Made by a program: the position numbers and the translations under genes. Under the pieces are notes generated by a model that was not told where the DNA came from, did no database searches, and worked only from the letters and a program-made list of their open reading frames with translations. A stretch of DNA of 64,000 nucleotides, from NCBI GenBank assembly GCA_006218025.1, contig VBWA01000012.1:58528-122527 (forward strand), given 5' to 3'. Position 1 is the first letter of the stretch, and each line of letters opens with the position of its first letter. Of this stretch, positions 45,001-53,488 are shown in pieces. This stretch comes from Rhodocyclaceae bacterium (lineage in GTDB: Bacteria; Pseudomonadota; Gammaproteobacteria; Burkholderiales; Rhodocyclaceae).

Positions 45001-45738
45001 TCACTCCTGCTGTGTCCGCCGGTGGCCTTTGGCTTGCTGCGCCTCGCGTCCGCGAAATGCCATGGCCATCTCGAAGGCGGCGCGGGTGAAGCTCAGCACC
45101 GCGGCGAACTCCTTGTCGGTCAGCTGGCGGGCCTCGTCGTCGCCGCGGTAGATGTTGGCGAACTCGCGTTCGCGCGCCGACTGGATCAAGAGCTTGCCGA
45201 CGCCGAGTCCTTCGAGGCTGCGCCACAGGTCAGGGTTGGAACTGCGGGTGAACTTCATGACGAAGCCGATCGGGTCGTTGCGGCCGAGGACCGCCGCCAG
45301 CCGCAGGATGAGCTCGAACGGTACGGCGATGCGGCCCTTTTCCCAGGCTTCGATCAGCGACGGGTCCCTGAGGTTGATCGCGGTGCCGACTTCGGTGATG
45401 GTCAGGCCGGCGGCCTTGCGCATGCGGCGCAGCGCCGCTCCGGTTTTGGCCCAGACGCCGGGTTCGGACAGTCCGGGCAACACGGCCTTGAGCACATCGG
45501 CAGCCGCTTCCATCGGCTTGCCGCGGCTTAGCGCCCGGGCGATGTCGGTCGCTGTCTTCAGGCTTGCCGTCGCGCCGACGGAGGCGGCGCCCATGTCGAG
45601 CACCTTGCCGGCCATGCTGCGCATCTGGCCGACCAGGCCGGATTCGGTCTGCGTCGGCCTTGCCCGTTTCGGCGCCGGCTTCGCTGTCGCGCGCTTCTTC
45701 ACCGGCGTCTTGCGTTTGGGAGTGGTCGCGGCGACCAT
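45001..45738 (-). CDS. XRE-type helix-turn-helix regulator
   Basis: This 245-residue protein has a Lys/Ala/Arg-rich N-terminal tail (KRKTPVKKRATAKPAPKRAR). A helix-turn-helix of the Cro/XRE type follows in the middle (LRRMRKAAGLTITEVGTAI, then LIEAWEKGRIAVP). The C-terminal region is uncharacterised. The regulated genes are unknown. It lies between the diguanylate cyclase and the DksA-like gene. The ATG at 45738 is the first in the domain-bearing part. Confidence 0.7.
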   Translation of the reverse strand: MVAATTPKRKTPVKKRATAKPAPKRARPTQTESGLVGQMRSMAGKVLDMGAASVGATASLKTATDIARALSRGKPMEAAADVLKAVLPGLSEPGVWAKTGAALRRMRKAAGLTITEVGTAINLRDPSLIEAWEKGRIAVPFELILRLAAVLGRNDPIGFVMKFTRSSNPDLWRSLEGLGVGKLLIQSAREREFANIYRGDDEARQLTDKEFAAVLSFTRAAFEMAMAFRGREAQQAKGHRRTQQE

Positions 45739-45769
45739 GGCATCTCCTTTCAGGGCAAGGCGTGGGTGA

Positions 45770-46192
45770 TTACTTGCCCTGTATGCGCTGGCGGGATTCG
45801 TGCCGCTCCTGCGCTTCGATCGAATACACCGTGGTCGGGCGCGCCAGAAGGCGCCGCAAGCCGATCGGTTCGCCGGTTTCCTCGCAGAAGCCGAATTGGC
45901 CGGTCTCGATGCGCTGCAAGGCGGCGTCGACCCGCGGCAGCATCTTGCGCTCGCGATCGCGGATGCGCAGTTCGATGGAGTTCTCCTCTTCGATGGTGGC
46001 GCGGTCGTTGGGATCGGCTTCCGCCTCGCCATCGCGCAAATGATCGATGGTCATGCTGGCGTTGTCGATGAGATCCTGACGCTGCCTGCGCAGGAGATCG
46101 CGGAAAAAATCGAGCTGTTCCGCGTTCATGTAGGCGCTGCTGGGCATCGCCAGCAGGGCTTTCTCGCTCATTGGTGCGTGTACGGTGGCCAT
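45770..46192 (-). CDS. DksA/TraR family RNA polymerase-binding protein with degenerate zinc finger
   Basis: This 140-residue protein of the DksA family acts with ppGpp on RNA polymerase secondary-channel sites. A coiled-coil region (FFRDLLRRQRQDLIDNA) and the Asp-containing tip DPNDRATIEEE are present. The zinc finger keeps only one cysteine (GFCEETGEPIGLRRLLARP) instead of four, as in zinc-independent DksA paralogues. It may work when zinc is scarce. The 202-bp gap on its upstream side shows no gene. Confidence 0.85.
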   Translation of the reverse strand: MATVHAPMSEKALLAMPSSAYMNAEQLDFFRDLLRRQRQDLIDNASMTIDHLRDGEAEADPNDRATIEEENSIELRIRDRERKMLPRVDAALQRIETGQFGFCEETGEPIGLRRLLARPTTVYSIEAQERHESRQRIQGK

Positions 46193-46394
46193 CGCTTTTT
46201 CCTGGGTTTCTGTTCGGTAACGGGCGGCAAGGCGGTCATTCTGCCGGCCGCGAATATATCGCTCTTGGTCAAGCCGGGGCAGCACTTGATGGCTGCCGTC
46301 GGGAAGTCGCAACCCGCTACTCTATCGAAAGACGGGACGGACGTCAGCGGAATCTCGTCGGCGGCCGCCGGCATCGGAATGAACTGCGGCTGTT

Positions 46395-48426
46395 TCACGC
46401 CCCGCGCAGGTCGTGGTGCCTGAGCGGCAGCGAACGGATGCGCTTGCCGGTGGCAGCGAAGATCGCGTTGCAGACGGCGGGGGTCAGCGGCAGGATGGCC
46501 GGTTCGCCGTGGCCACCCCAAAAGCCGCCGGTGGGCACGAGCACCGTTTCGACCTTCGGCATCTCCGCCATTTGCGGGAGCCTGAAATCGTGGAAATTGG
46601 ATTCCACGATGCGCCCGTTTTTCACGTTGTTTTCCTGATACAGAATGCTGCCGAGGCCATAGATCACGTTGCCCTCGGCCTGCGCGCGGCAGGTGTCCGG
46701 GTTCACGACGTGGCCCGAGTCGATGGCGACGACGATGCGCTGGACCTTGACCTCGCCTTTTGCGCTCACCGATACCTCCGCCACCATCGCGGCGAAGCTG
46801 CCGAAGCCGTCGACGACCGCGAGACCGCGGTGAACACCGGGCGCGAGCGAACCACCCCAGCTTGCCGCCTTTGCCGCGGCTTCGAGCACGAGGCGATTCT
46901 TGTCGCTCGGCTTCAGCATCGCGAGGCGATATTCGAGCGGATCCCTGCCTGCGGCGACGGCCAGTTCGTCGATGAAGCACTCGCGGTAGAACGCGTTCTG
47001 CTGCCCCGGCGCACGCCAGAAGCCGACGGGGACATGTCCATTGCGCATGGCGTAGTCGACCTGCTGGTTCGGTATCGCATAGGGCATGTCGCTGAGCGTG
47101 CGCACTGCCGTAAAGTCGATGCCCCCATTACCCAAGGCCTGCGGCATCAGCACCTTGAGGATCGACGGACAGGCGATCCGCGTGTGCATGGCGATGAGAT
47201 TGCCCCTGGCATCGAGGCCAGCCTTCAATTGCACGATGCTTGCCGGGCGATAGAAGCCGTGCTGCATGTCCTCTTCACGCGACCACATCATCTTCACCGG
47301 CTTGCCCGGCATCGCCATCGCAATCCTCACGCCCTGCCTGACGAAATCCTGCGGCCCGCCGCGACGACCGAAGCCGCCGCCGAGCATCATCTTGTGCACT
47401 TCGACCTTCTCCAGCGGCAGTCCGGCGGTTTCCGCGGCGGTCGCCATCGAGGCCTCGCCGTTCTGCGTCGAGGTCCACACCTCGAGGAAGCCCTCGGGCT
47501 TCAGCCACGCCGTGCAGGTCTGCGGCTCCATGGTGGCGTGGTTGAGGTAGGGCGAGGAATATTCGGCGCCGACTTTCCGCGCCTGCGGCAGATTGGGCGC
47601 GGCCAGGCCTTCGCGCAGCATGGCGGTGATGCTCTCGCTGGAAACATTGCCGTTGGCGCCGGCATCCCATTCGATCTTCAGTTTCTGCAGCGCCTGGTCG
47701 GCACGCCACCAGCTGTCGGCGACGACGGCGACGAAATCGGTTTCGCGCACCACCTTCTTCACGCCGCGCATTTTCTCGGCGGCGCCGGCGTCGAGGCTCT
47801 TCAGCGTGCCGCCGAACACCGGGCATTGTGCTATCGAAGCATGCAGCATGCCGGGCAGTACCACGTCGACGCCAAACACCGGCTTGCCCATGACCTTGTC
47901 CGGAATGTCGAAGCGATGCACCGGCTTGCCGGCGATCTTCCAGTCCTTCGGATCGCGCAGGGCGACGTCCTGCGGCGGCTGGAGGCGCGCTGCCTCGGCC
48001 GCCACTTCGCCGTAGCGCAGCGTGCGCCGGCTCGGCCCGTGCGTGATCACGCCGCGCTCGACCGTGCACTCGCTCGCCGGCACTTTCCAGCGCGCGGCGG
48101 CGGCGTTGACCAGCATCACGCGTGCCGCGGCGCCGGCCTTGCGCACATAGTCCTGCGAGCTGCGCACGCCCTGGCTGCCGCCCGCAGTCGAGCTCCTCGG
48201 CCACCAGTTGCGCCAGGGCGGTATAGGTGCCCTGGCCCATTTCGGAGCGGGCGATGCGCACCACGACCCGGTCATCCGGATGGATCACCACCCAGGCATT
48301 GACCTCGGTAACCGGCGCCTTCGACGAAATCGCGGCCTTGGCGACAAGCGGGAAGGAAAACTCGAGCGAGAGCCCGCCGCCCAGCGCGACGGATGCCTTG
48401 AGAAATTCGCGACGATTGATTTTCAT
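46395..48426 (-). pseudogene. iorB: Isoquinoline 1-oxidoreductase-type molybdopterin subunit, broken by an internal deletion
   Basis: The large molybdopterin subunit of an aldehyde oxidase/IorB-type enzyme. The N-terminus (MKINRREFLKASVALGGG, a Tat signal) runs to LAQLVAEELDC in one frame. The remainder (STAGGSQGVRSSQDYVRKAG onward, to the C-terminus) is in another. About 25-30 family residues between the two are absent at about 48181-48195. The frames differ by a non-multiple of three, so the product is truncated unless frameshifting occurs. Later motifs, such as the Mo-cofactor region MMLGGGFGRRGG, are intact. It lies five bases after iorA. Confidence 0.85.
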
Positions 48427-48431
48427 GGCGT

Positions 48432-48899
48432 TCACCCCTGGGCCTTCTTCGCCGCTTTGGCGGCGACCGCGTGGATCGCCTCGCGCACCCGCGTGTAGGT
48501 TCCGCAACGGCAGAGGTTGGTCATCGCCCGGTCGATCTCGGCATCGGTGGGCCTGGGCTTTTCGGTCAGCAGCGCCGCGGCCGACATGATCATGCCGGTC
48601 TGGCAGTAGCCGCACTGCGGCACCTCGTGTTCGATCCAGGCCGCTTGCAAGGGATGCAGACCACTGCCGCCCAGTCCCTCGATGGTCACCACGGCCTTGC
48701 CCACCGCCGCCGAGGCGGGGACGACACAGGAGCGCACCGGCGCGCCGTCGACGTGCACTGTGCAGGCGCCGCACAAGGCGACGCCGCAGCCGTATTTGGC
48801 GCCGAGCAGGCCCAGGTGGTCACGCAACACCCACAGCAGGGGCATCTCCGGCTCGACATCGACCTGATGCAGCTTGCCATTCACGTTCAGCTTGAGCAT
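48432..48899 (-). CDS. iorA: (2Fe-2S)-binding subunit of isoquinoline 1-oxidoreductase-type enzyme
   Basis: This 155-residue iron-sulfur subunit passes electrons from the molybdenum subunit. It has the plant-type ferredoxin cluster [15 protein letters not shown], then the second cluster [12 protein letters not shown] with CRCGTY. It is complete and precedes iorB, whose large subunit is broken, so the enzyme may be non-functional. The 250-bp gap between it and btuD contains one repeat copy. Confidence 0.9.
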   Translation of the reverse strand: MLKLNVNGKLHQVDVEPEMPLLWVLRDHLGLLGAKYGCGVALCGACTVHVDGAPVRSCVVPASAAVGKAVVTIEGLGGSGLHPLQAAWIEHEVPQCGYCQTGMIMSAAALLTEKPRPTDAEIDRAMTNLCRCGTYTRVREAIHAVAAKAAKKAQG

Positions 48900-49073
48900 G
48901 TGACCTCCCGGGGAGATGTGACGATGCCATTGGCGATGGAGACTATGAACGTCTGTCCGGCGACGTCAGGGCGAGTATTTCGCGATTGATGACCGTGGTC
49001 AAGCGCGCTGATTGCTCCGCACACAGTCGGGCTTTCGCGGCCCTTGTTACCGAGATTACGGTTTGGCTATGAA

Positions 49074-49095
49074 AGTCGGCGCTGGCGATACGGCG
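49074..49095 (+). repeat. Dispersed 22-bp repeat, copy 11 (intergenic)
   Basis: AGTCGGCGCTG GCGAT ACGGCG, in the gap between iorA and btuD; no gene seen in that gap. Confidence 0.8.
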
Positions 49096-49149
49096 AGCGG
49101 CGTTTGCGCCGGATGATCCGCCCTGCGATCCAGTGCGGGAATGCGGCCC

Positions 49150-49932
49150 TCAGCAGGGCACGAACCAGCGGTCGCCGTCGACGCCGAGTTCGCGCAGGGG
49201 ATGGCCGTAGAGCCGGGTCAAATTCTCCGCCGTGATGACGTCGGCGGCCGGGCCGGCCAGCCATTCATCGTTGCCGAAGAGCAGCAGGGCCTGGCGGCAG
49301 TAGCGGGCGGCAAATCCGGGGTCATGCAGCACCGCGACGATGGCGGCGCCGGCGGCAGCGCGACGGCCGAACAGCTCCATTACCGCGACCTGATGCGAAA
49401 GATCGAGATGGGTCAGCGGCTCGTCGAGCAGGAACAATTGCGGCTGCTGGGCCAGCAACTGGGCTACGGCCAGACGCTGGCGTTCGCCGCCGGACAGTGT
49501 CTGCACTTCACGCTCGGCGAAGCCGTCGAGGCCAAGCTCGTTCAGCGCCGCGTCGGCGATGCGCCGGTCTTCGGCCGACTCCCAGTCCCAGCGGCCGAGG
49601 TGGGGGTGGCGACCGACCAGCACGGTTTCCATGACGGTGGAGGCAAAGGGGTCGAACTGGTGCTGCGACAGATAGCCGCGGACGCGGGCCATTGCCCGCG
49701 CGCCCGCGCCCAGCCCGGCGTGCGGCAGAGCCAGGCCGGCGACGTTGAGGCCGCCGCCTTGCTGCGCCCTCAATCCGGCCAGCGTGGCGAGCAGGGTCGA
49801 TTTGCCGGCGCCGTTGCGCCCGAGAATGGCCCACGAGTCTCCCACGTCGACGCGCCAATCCAGATCGCGGCAGATCCGATGGCCGCCGATGTTGACCTCT
49901 AGCCGTGTGGCTTCCAATAGAGGCGTGTTCAT
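49150..49932 (-). CDS. btuD: Cobalamin/siderophore ABC transporter ATPase
   Basis: This 260-residue ATPase has Walker A GRNGAGKST, the signature LSGGERQRLAVA and Walker B LFLLDEPLTHLD, plus a His switch (VLHDPGF). It partners with the permease immediately upstream; the pair lies behind a btuB under a cobalamin riboswitch, so the substrate is most likely cobalamin rather than a siderophore. A gap of 7 bases separates it from the permease. Confidence 0.88.
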   Translation of the reverse strand: MNTPLLEATRLEVNIGGHRICRDLDWRVDVGDSWAILGRNGAGKSTLLATLAGLRAQQGGGLNVAGLALPHAGLGAGARAMARVRGYLSQHQFDPFASTVMETVLVGRHPHLGRWDWESAEDRRIADAALNELGLDGFAEREVQTLSGGERQRLAVAQLLAQQPQLFLLDEPLTHLDLSHQVAVMELFGRRAAAGAAIVAVLHDPGFAARYCRQALLLFGNDEWLAGPAADVITAENLTRLYGHPLRELGVDGDRWFVPC

Positions 49933-49939
49933 CGTTGGC

Positions 49940-50944
49940 TCATCGCTGCTCGTGCGGCTGGCGCCCGAGCAGGAACAGGAACACCGGCACGCCGAGCAGG
50001 GCGGTCAGCACGCCTACGGGCAGCTGCTGCGGGGCGATCACGGTGCGCGCCAGGGTGTCGGCCAGCACCAGCAGGCTGCCGCCAAAGAGTACGGATGCCG
50101 GCAGCAGCAGACGCTGGTCGTTGCCCCAGCCCAGCCTGATCATCGCCAGCCGGACCAGATGCGGTACCACGAGGCCGATGAAGCCGATGCTGCCGGCGGT
50201 CGTCACCGCTACCGCGGTGAGCAGCGACGCCAGTACATAGATTCCACGCTTGACGTGCGTCACCGACACGCCAAGCGCCTGGGCGAGCGTATCGCCGCGC
50301 GACAGCAAATTCAGTTCGCGGGCGAAAGGCAGCGTGACGACCAGGCCCAGCGCCAGCACCGCCAGGGCCGGCCAGGGGCTGATCGCGTGTCCCAGATCGC
50401 CCATGAGCCAGAACAGCATGCCGCGCAATCCTTCCTCGGGGGCAATCGACAGAATCAGAGCGACGACCGCGCCACAGCCGGCGGCGACGATGACGCCGGT
50501 GAGCAGGAGGCGCGAGCGGGTCCAGCTGCTGTCGCCGTGGGCCAGGCCGAATACCAGCAGCATGGCGGCAAGCGCGCCGGCGAAGGCGGCAAGGTTCATC
50601 AGGGCCAGCGTGAGCCCCGCCAGCACGGCCGACAGCGCGCCCACCGCGGCGCCGCCCGAGATGCCCAGCACGTAAGGATCGGCCAGCGGATTGCGCAACA
50701 GCACCTGCATCAGCGTGCCGGCCAGCGCCAGCAGGCCGCCACAGGCGAATGCCGCCAGGGCGCGGGGCAGGCGCAGGCCGTTGATCACCTCGACCGCCAT
50801 CCCGCCTTTGTTCCCGCTCAGTGCGCAGAGGACATCGGCCGCCGACACCGGCAGGCTGCCCGCCGCGAGGGCAACGAGCAGGCTCAGCAACGCCAGTCCG
50901 ATCAGGACGGCGAGGCTGAGCAGGGCGCGGCGGCGGCTGGGCAT
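49940..50944 (-). CDS. btuC: Cobalamin ABC transporter permease (FecCD/BtuC family)
   Basis: This 334-residue permease has about ten hydrophobic segments and the family motifs LRLPRALAAFACGGLLALAG, GSIGFIGLVVPHLVRL and the cytoplasmic coupling region near it. It works as a dimer with BtuD. The riboswitch-regulated operon suggests cobalamin import. BtuF is encoded 18 kb away. Confidence 0.88.
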   Translation of the reverse strand: MPSRRRALLSLAVLIGLALLSLLVALAAGSLPVSAADVLCALSGNKGGMAVEVINGLRLPRALAAFACGGLLALAGTLMQVLLRNPLADPYVLGISGGAAVGALSAVLAGLTLALMNLAAFAGALAAMLLVFGLAHGDSSWTRSRLLLTGVIVAAGCGAVVALILSIAPEEGLRGMLFWLMGDLGHAISPWPALAVLALGLVVTLPFARELNLLSRGDTLAQALGVSVTHVKRGIYVLASLLTAVAVTTAGSIGFIGLVVPHLVRLAMIRLGWGNDQRLLLPASVLFGGSLLVLADTLARTVIAPQQLPVGVLTALLGVPVFLFLLGRQPHEQR

Positions 50945-50956
50945 GGGACTCCTACA

Positions 50957-52939
50957 TTACCAGCGATACTCGGCGCTGACGTAGCCGTTGCGCCGGTCTT
51001 CCGGATAGGCGTTGAACGACGTGAAGGTGCCATTCACGATGCCATAGGAATAGTAGGCCTTGTCGAACAGGTTGTTGACGCCGACTGCCAGCCGCAGGCG
51101 GCCGATCTCGTGGCTCAGCTTGAGATCGGCGACCGTGAAAGCCGGCATGGAGCGGAAGCGGTTCTGCTGGTCGTTGTCGTAGCGCTGCTGGCCGACGTGA
51201 TTGAGGTTGGCGGTGAGTCGGGTGGCCGCCGTCGCCTGCCAGCCGAGAATGAGGCCGATCCTTTCCTTGGGCACCAGCGGCACTTCGCGGCCCGTTACAT
51301 CGACGCCGCCATAGAGGCCCGAACGGAAGCGGGCGGTGGTCAGGGCATAGCGTCCGGAAATGTCCGTCGTCGCGCCAAGCGCCAGCTTGCCCTCCAGCTC
51401 CAGGCCGCGGCGTCGCGTCGGGGAGAGGTTCATGTTGGTGAAGGTGATGGCGTTGTAATGGATTTCGTCGTCGAGCTCGATCTCGAACAGGCTGGCGCGG
51501 AAGCTCGCCCCCTTGCGGCGCCATTGCAGCCCGAGCTCGCTGTCATTCGAACGCTGCGGCTTGAGCAGGGGGCTGCAGGGCGCGAAGAAGCAGCGGTTGT
51601 CGTCGACGTTGCCCACCCGGAAGCTCTTGCCGACGCGTCCGTAGGCCGAGAAGCCCCGGCCCAGGTCCTGCTGCAGGGCGATTTCATGGGCCGACAATTC
51701 GTGACGGACGGATGTCAGGGGGAACGGGGTCAGGCGCTCCAGCAGGTCCTGATCCACATTCTCGCGTCGGGCGCCGATGGTGATCCGCGTGCCGGACGCA
51801 AGGGCCAGTTCGTTGCGGAAATACACGGCACGGTTGTGCTGGTTGCCTGCTTCGTCGCGGTTGCCGAAGGCGCTCAGGGTGTGGTTGGCGTAGGACCAGT
51901 CGCTCCAGTCGACGCCGGCCGTGAGCCGGTTCTCCATGCCGGCTATCCGGGTGGCCCACAGCAGGCGGGGCGAGACGCTGGTGACCTCGACATCCGTGTC
52001 CTGCCGGCTGGTCGCGCCGCCGCCGAAGTCGTTGAAGAAGCGCACGGTCTTTTCGCGATGGCCGACGTCCAAAGCCAGAGTCAGCTCGCCGACGCGCTTC
52101 TCGCCGCGCACGGCGTAGATCTGGCTGCGCGTGTTCATGTAGTCGTTGGGCGTGGCGGCGTCGCGCGGCGCGCTGGCGATCTGGGCTTCGGTGCGAGCCC
52201 CCGGCAGGCGCGCCTTCTGGTTGTCGCCGCCGAGGGTCAGGGCGACGAATTCGTCGCGGCCGCCAAAGCGCAACTCCCCGCTTGCGGCATCCTGCTCCGC
52301 ACGGTTGTTCCGGCGGTAGTTGTCGGTCTCGGAGTGCTGGGCGTTGACACTGATGCCCCATCCTCCGCTGCCCGCCTCGGCGCTGGCGCGCAGGTCGCGC
52401 AGGCGGTGGCTGCCCGCCGTCGCCGAGACGCTGCCTGACGGCTGGGCGTCGATCGGCGAGCGGGTGATGATGTTGATGGTGCCCCCGGTGGCGCCGCCGC
52501 CATAGAGGACGGCACCGGCGCCGCGCAGGATCTCGATGCGTTCAATGGCATTGATCGGGATGGCGGAGAGGCGCGCCGGCGCCTGTTCGTTTTCCGAAAT
52601 GCGCTGGCCGTTCACCAGGACCAGGGTGTTTTCGTTGCCGGTCATGCCGAAGCCGCGCAGGTCGAGCGGCGCGTCGGGCACGCCGACGAAGCTTATGCGG
52701 GTGTGGACGCCACCGAGCTTGTTGAGCACCTCCGCAACAGTAGTCGCCGAGCTGTCGCGGATTTCATCGGCGGTGATGATCTGGACAGCGATCGGTTGGT
52801 CGATGGCTGAGGACTGGAAACGACTTGCGGTGACGATGACGGCGCTGCCGTCAAGCTTGGGATTTCCTTGTTGTGCATGGACGGAAAAGCTGGAAACGAC
52901 GGCAGCCGCGCAGGCGGCGATGGCAAAACGGTTGTACAT
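50957..52939 (-). CDS. btuB: TonB-dependent outer-membrane receptor for cobalamin
   Basis: This 660-residue receptor has a signal peptide (MYNRFAIAACAAAVVSSFS then VHAQ). The TonB-box-containing plug (SAVIVTASRF, LRGFGMTGNENTLVLVNGQRI, GAGAVLYGGGATGGTINI) is followed by a beta-barrel ending in aromatic YRW. GGGAG precedes the ATG at 52939. The cobalamin riboswitch in the leader identifies the substrate as cobalamin or a corrinoid. Confidence 0.9.
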   Translation of the reverse strand: MYNRFAIAACAAAVVSSFSVHAQQGNPKLDGSAVIVTASRFQSSAIDQPIAVQIITADEIRDSSATTVAEVLNKLGGVHTRISFVGVPDAPLDLRGFGMTGNENTLVLVNGQRISENEQAPARLSAIPINAIERIEILRGAGAVLYGGGATGGTINIITRSPIDAQPSGSVSATAGSHRLRDLRASAEAGSGGWGISVNAQHSETDNYRRNNRAEQDAASGELRFGGRDEFVALTLGGDNQKARLPGARTEAQIASAPRDAATPNDYMNTRSQIYAVRGEKRVGELTLALDVGHREKTVRFFNDFGGGATSRQDTDVEVTSVSPRLLWATRIAGMENRLTAGVDWSDWSYANHTLSAFGNRDEAGNQHNRAVYFRNELALASGTRITIGARRENVDQDLLERLTPFPLTSVRHELSAHEIALQQDLGRGFSAYGRVGKSFRVGNVDDNRCFFAPCSPLLKPQRSNDSELGLQWRRKGASFRASLFEIELDDEIHYNAITFTNMNLSPTRRRGLELEGKLALGATTDISGRYALTTARFRSGLYGGVDVTGREVPLVPKERIGLILGWQATAATRLTANLNHVGQQRYDNDQQNRFRSMPAFTVADLKLSHEIGRLRLAVGVNNLFDKAYYSYGIVNGTFTSFNAYPEDRRNGYVSAEYRW

Positions 52940-53074
52940 ATGGAACTCCCAAAGTCCGGCGAGCGTCCCCGCAGCCGGTACGTGGCGAAAGAATGCTTGG
53001 GAGGTGAGGGTGATGGACGGGGTGGACACAAACCCCCGGCACGCCGCAACCCCGCAACGCATTCGCTGGTTTGT

Positions 53075-53255
53075 CCTTGGCCGGTCTCCGGGCTCGGAAG
53101 TCTTGGTTCATCGCCTTCCCGGGCTGTTGACCCAGTGGCGTATTGATGAACCCGCACTTCCTTACCGTTGCGGGGGCAGCGCCGGAATTGAGGGTTTGGC
53201 TCTCACCGGCTTCCCGTTTCACCCGGCATGAAAACCATGCACGGGCACCACGAAC
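53075..53255 (-). promoter_or_regulatory. Cobalamin riboswitch of the btuBCD operon
   Basis: Minus-strand blocks are GGTGCCC (53243-53249), GGGAAGCCGGTG (53204-53215), GCCACTG (53133-53139) and the B12 box AGCCCGGAGACCGGCC (53079-53094). It lies 136 bases before the btuB start. It should reduce btuB expression when adenosylcobalamin is abundant. Confidence 0.92.
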
Positions 53256-53300
53256 AGGGGGCGAAGTATAGCAAAGCACTTGTTTACTGCGGGGCCTATT

Positions 53301-53319
53301 CTGCGGCGGGATGCCGCAG
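53301..53319. promoter_or_regulatory. Inverted repeat CTGCGGC-N5-GCCGCAG upstream of nirS
   Basis: A perfect 7-bp inverted repeat with 5-base centre, between the riboswitch and the FNR box. Its half-sites resemble RegA/PrrA half-sites (TGCGGC), so it could be a regulator site; a simple hairpin is the alternative. Confidence 0.4.
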
Positions 53320-53379
53320 CGCATTCTCCCTTTCGAGGCAAACACTTGTGACCGAAAATATTCCTAATTGGTACCAGAC

Positions 53380-53393
53380 TTGACATGTGTCAA
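53380..53393 (+). promoter_or_regulatory. FNR/DNR box of the nir operon
   Basis: TTGACATGTGTCAA is a perfect TTGAC-N4-GTCAA dyad, the form bound by Crp/FNR-family denitrification regulators (DNR/NNR). It lies 95 bases before the nirS start, so nir expression is expected under oxygen limitation with nitrogen oxides. Confidence 0.85.
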
Positions 53394-53488
53394 GGAGAAC
53401 GAAGATCAGCGGGCGCACTCTTTCAACCATCGGACCGGTAGGGTCTTGATCGCCGTCGTTATTTGGGACCACTCAAAAGGAGAGAAGG

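Noticed and set aside
47570..47585. AAAGTCGGCGCC within iorB as another repeat copy
   Set aside because: Match is limited to about 11 bases and the peptide KVGAEYSS is normal for the family.
50966..50990. Possible extra repeat copy (ACTCGGCGCTGACG) at the btuB 3' end
   Set aside because: Only the first part matches, and it encodes the normal receptor C-terminus YVSAEYRW; no match in the second half.
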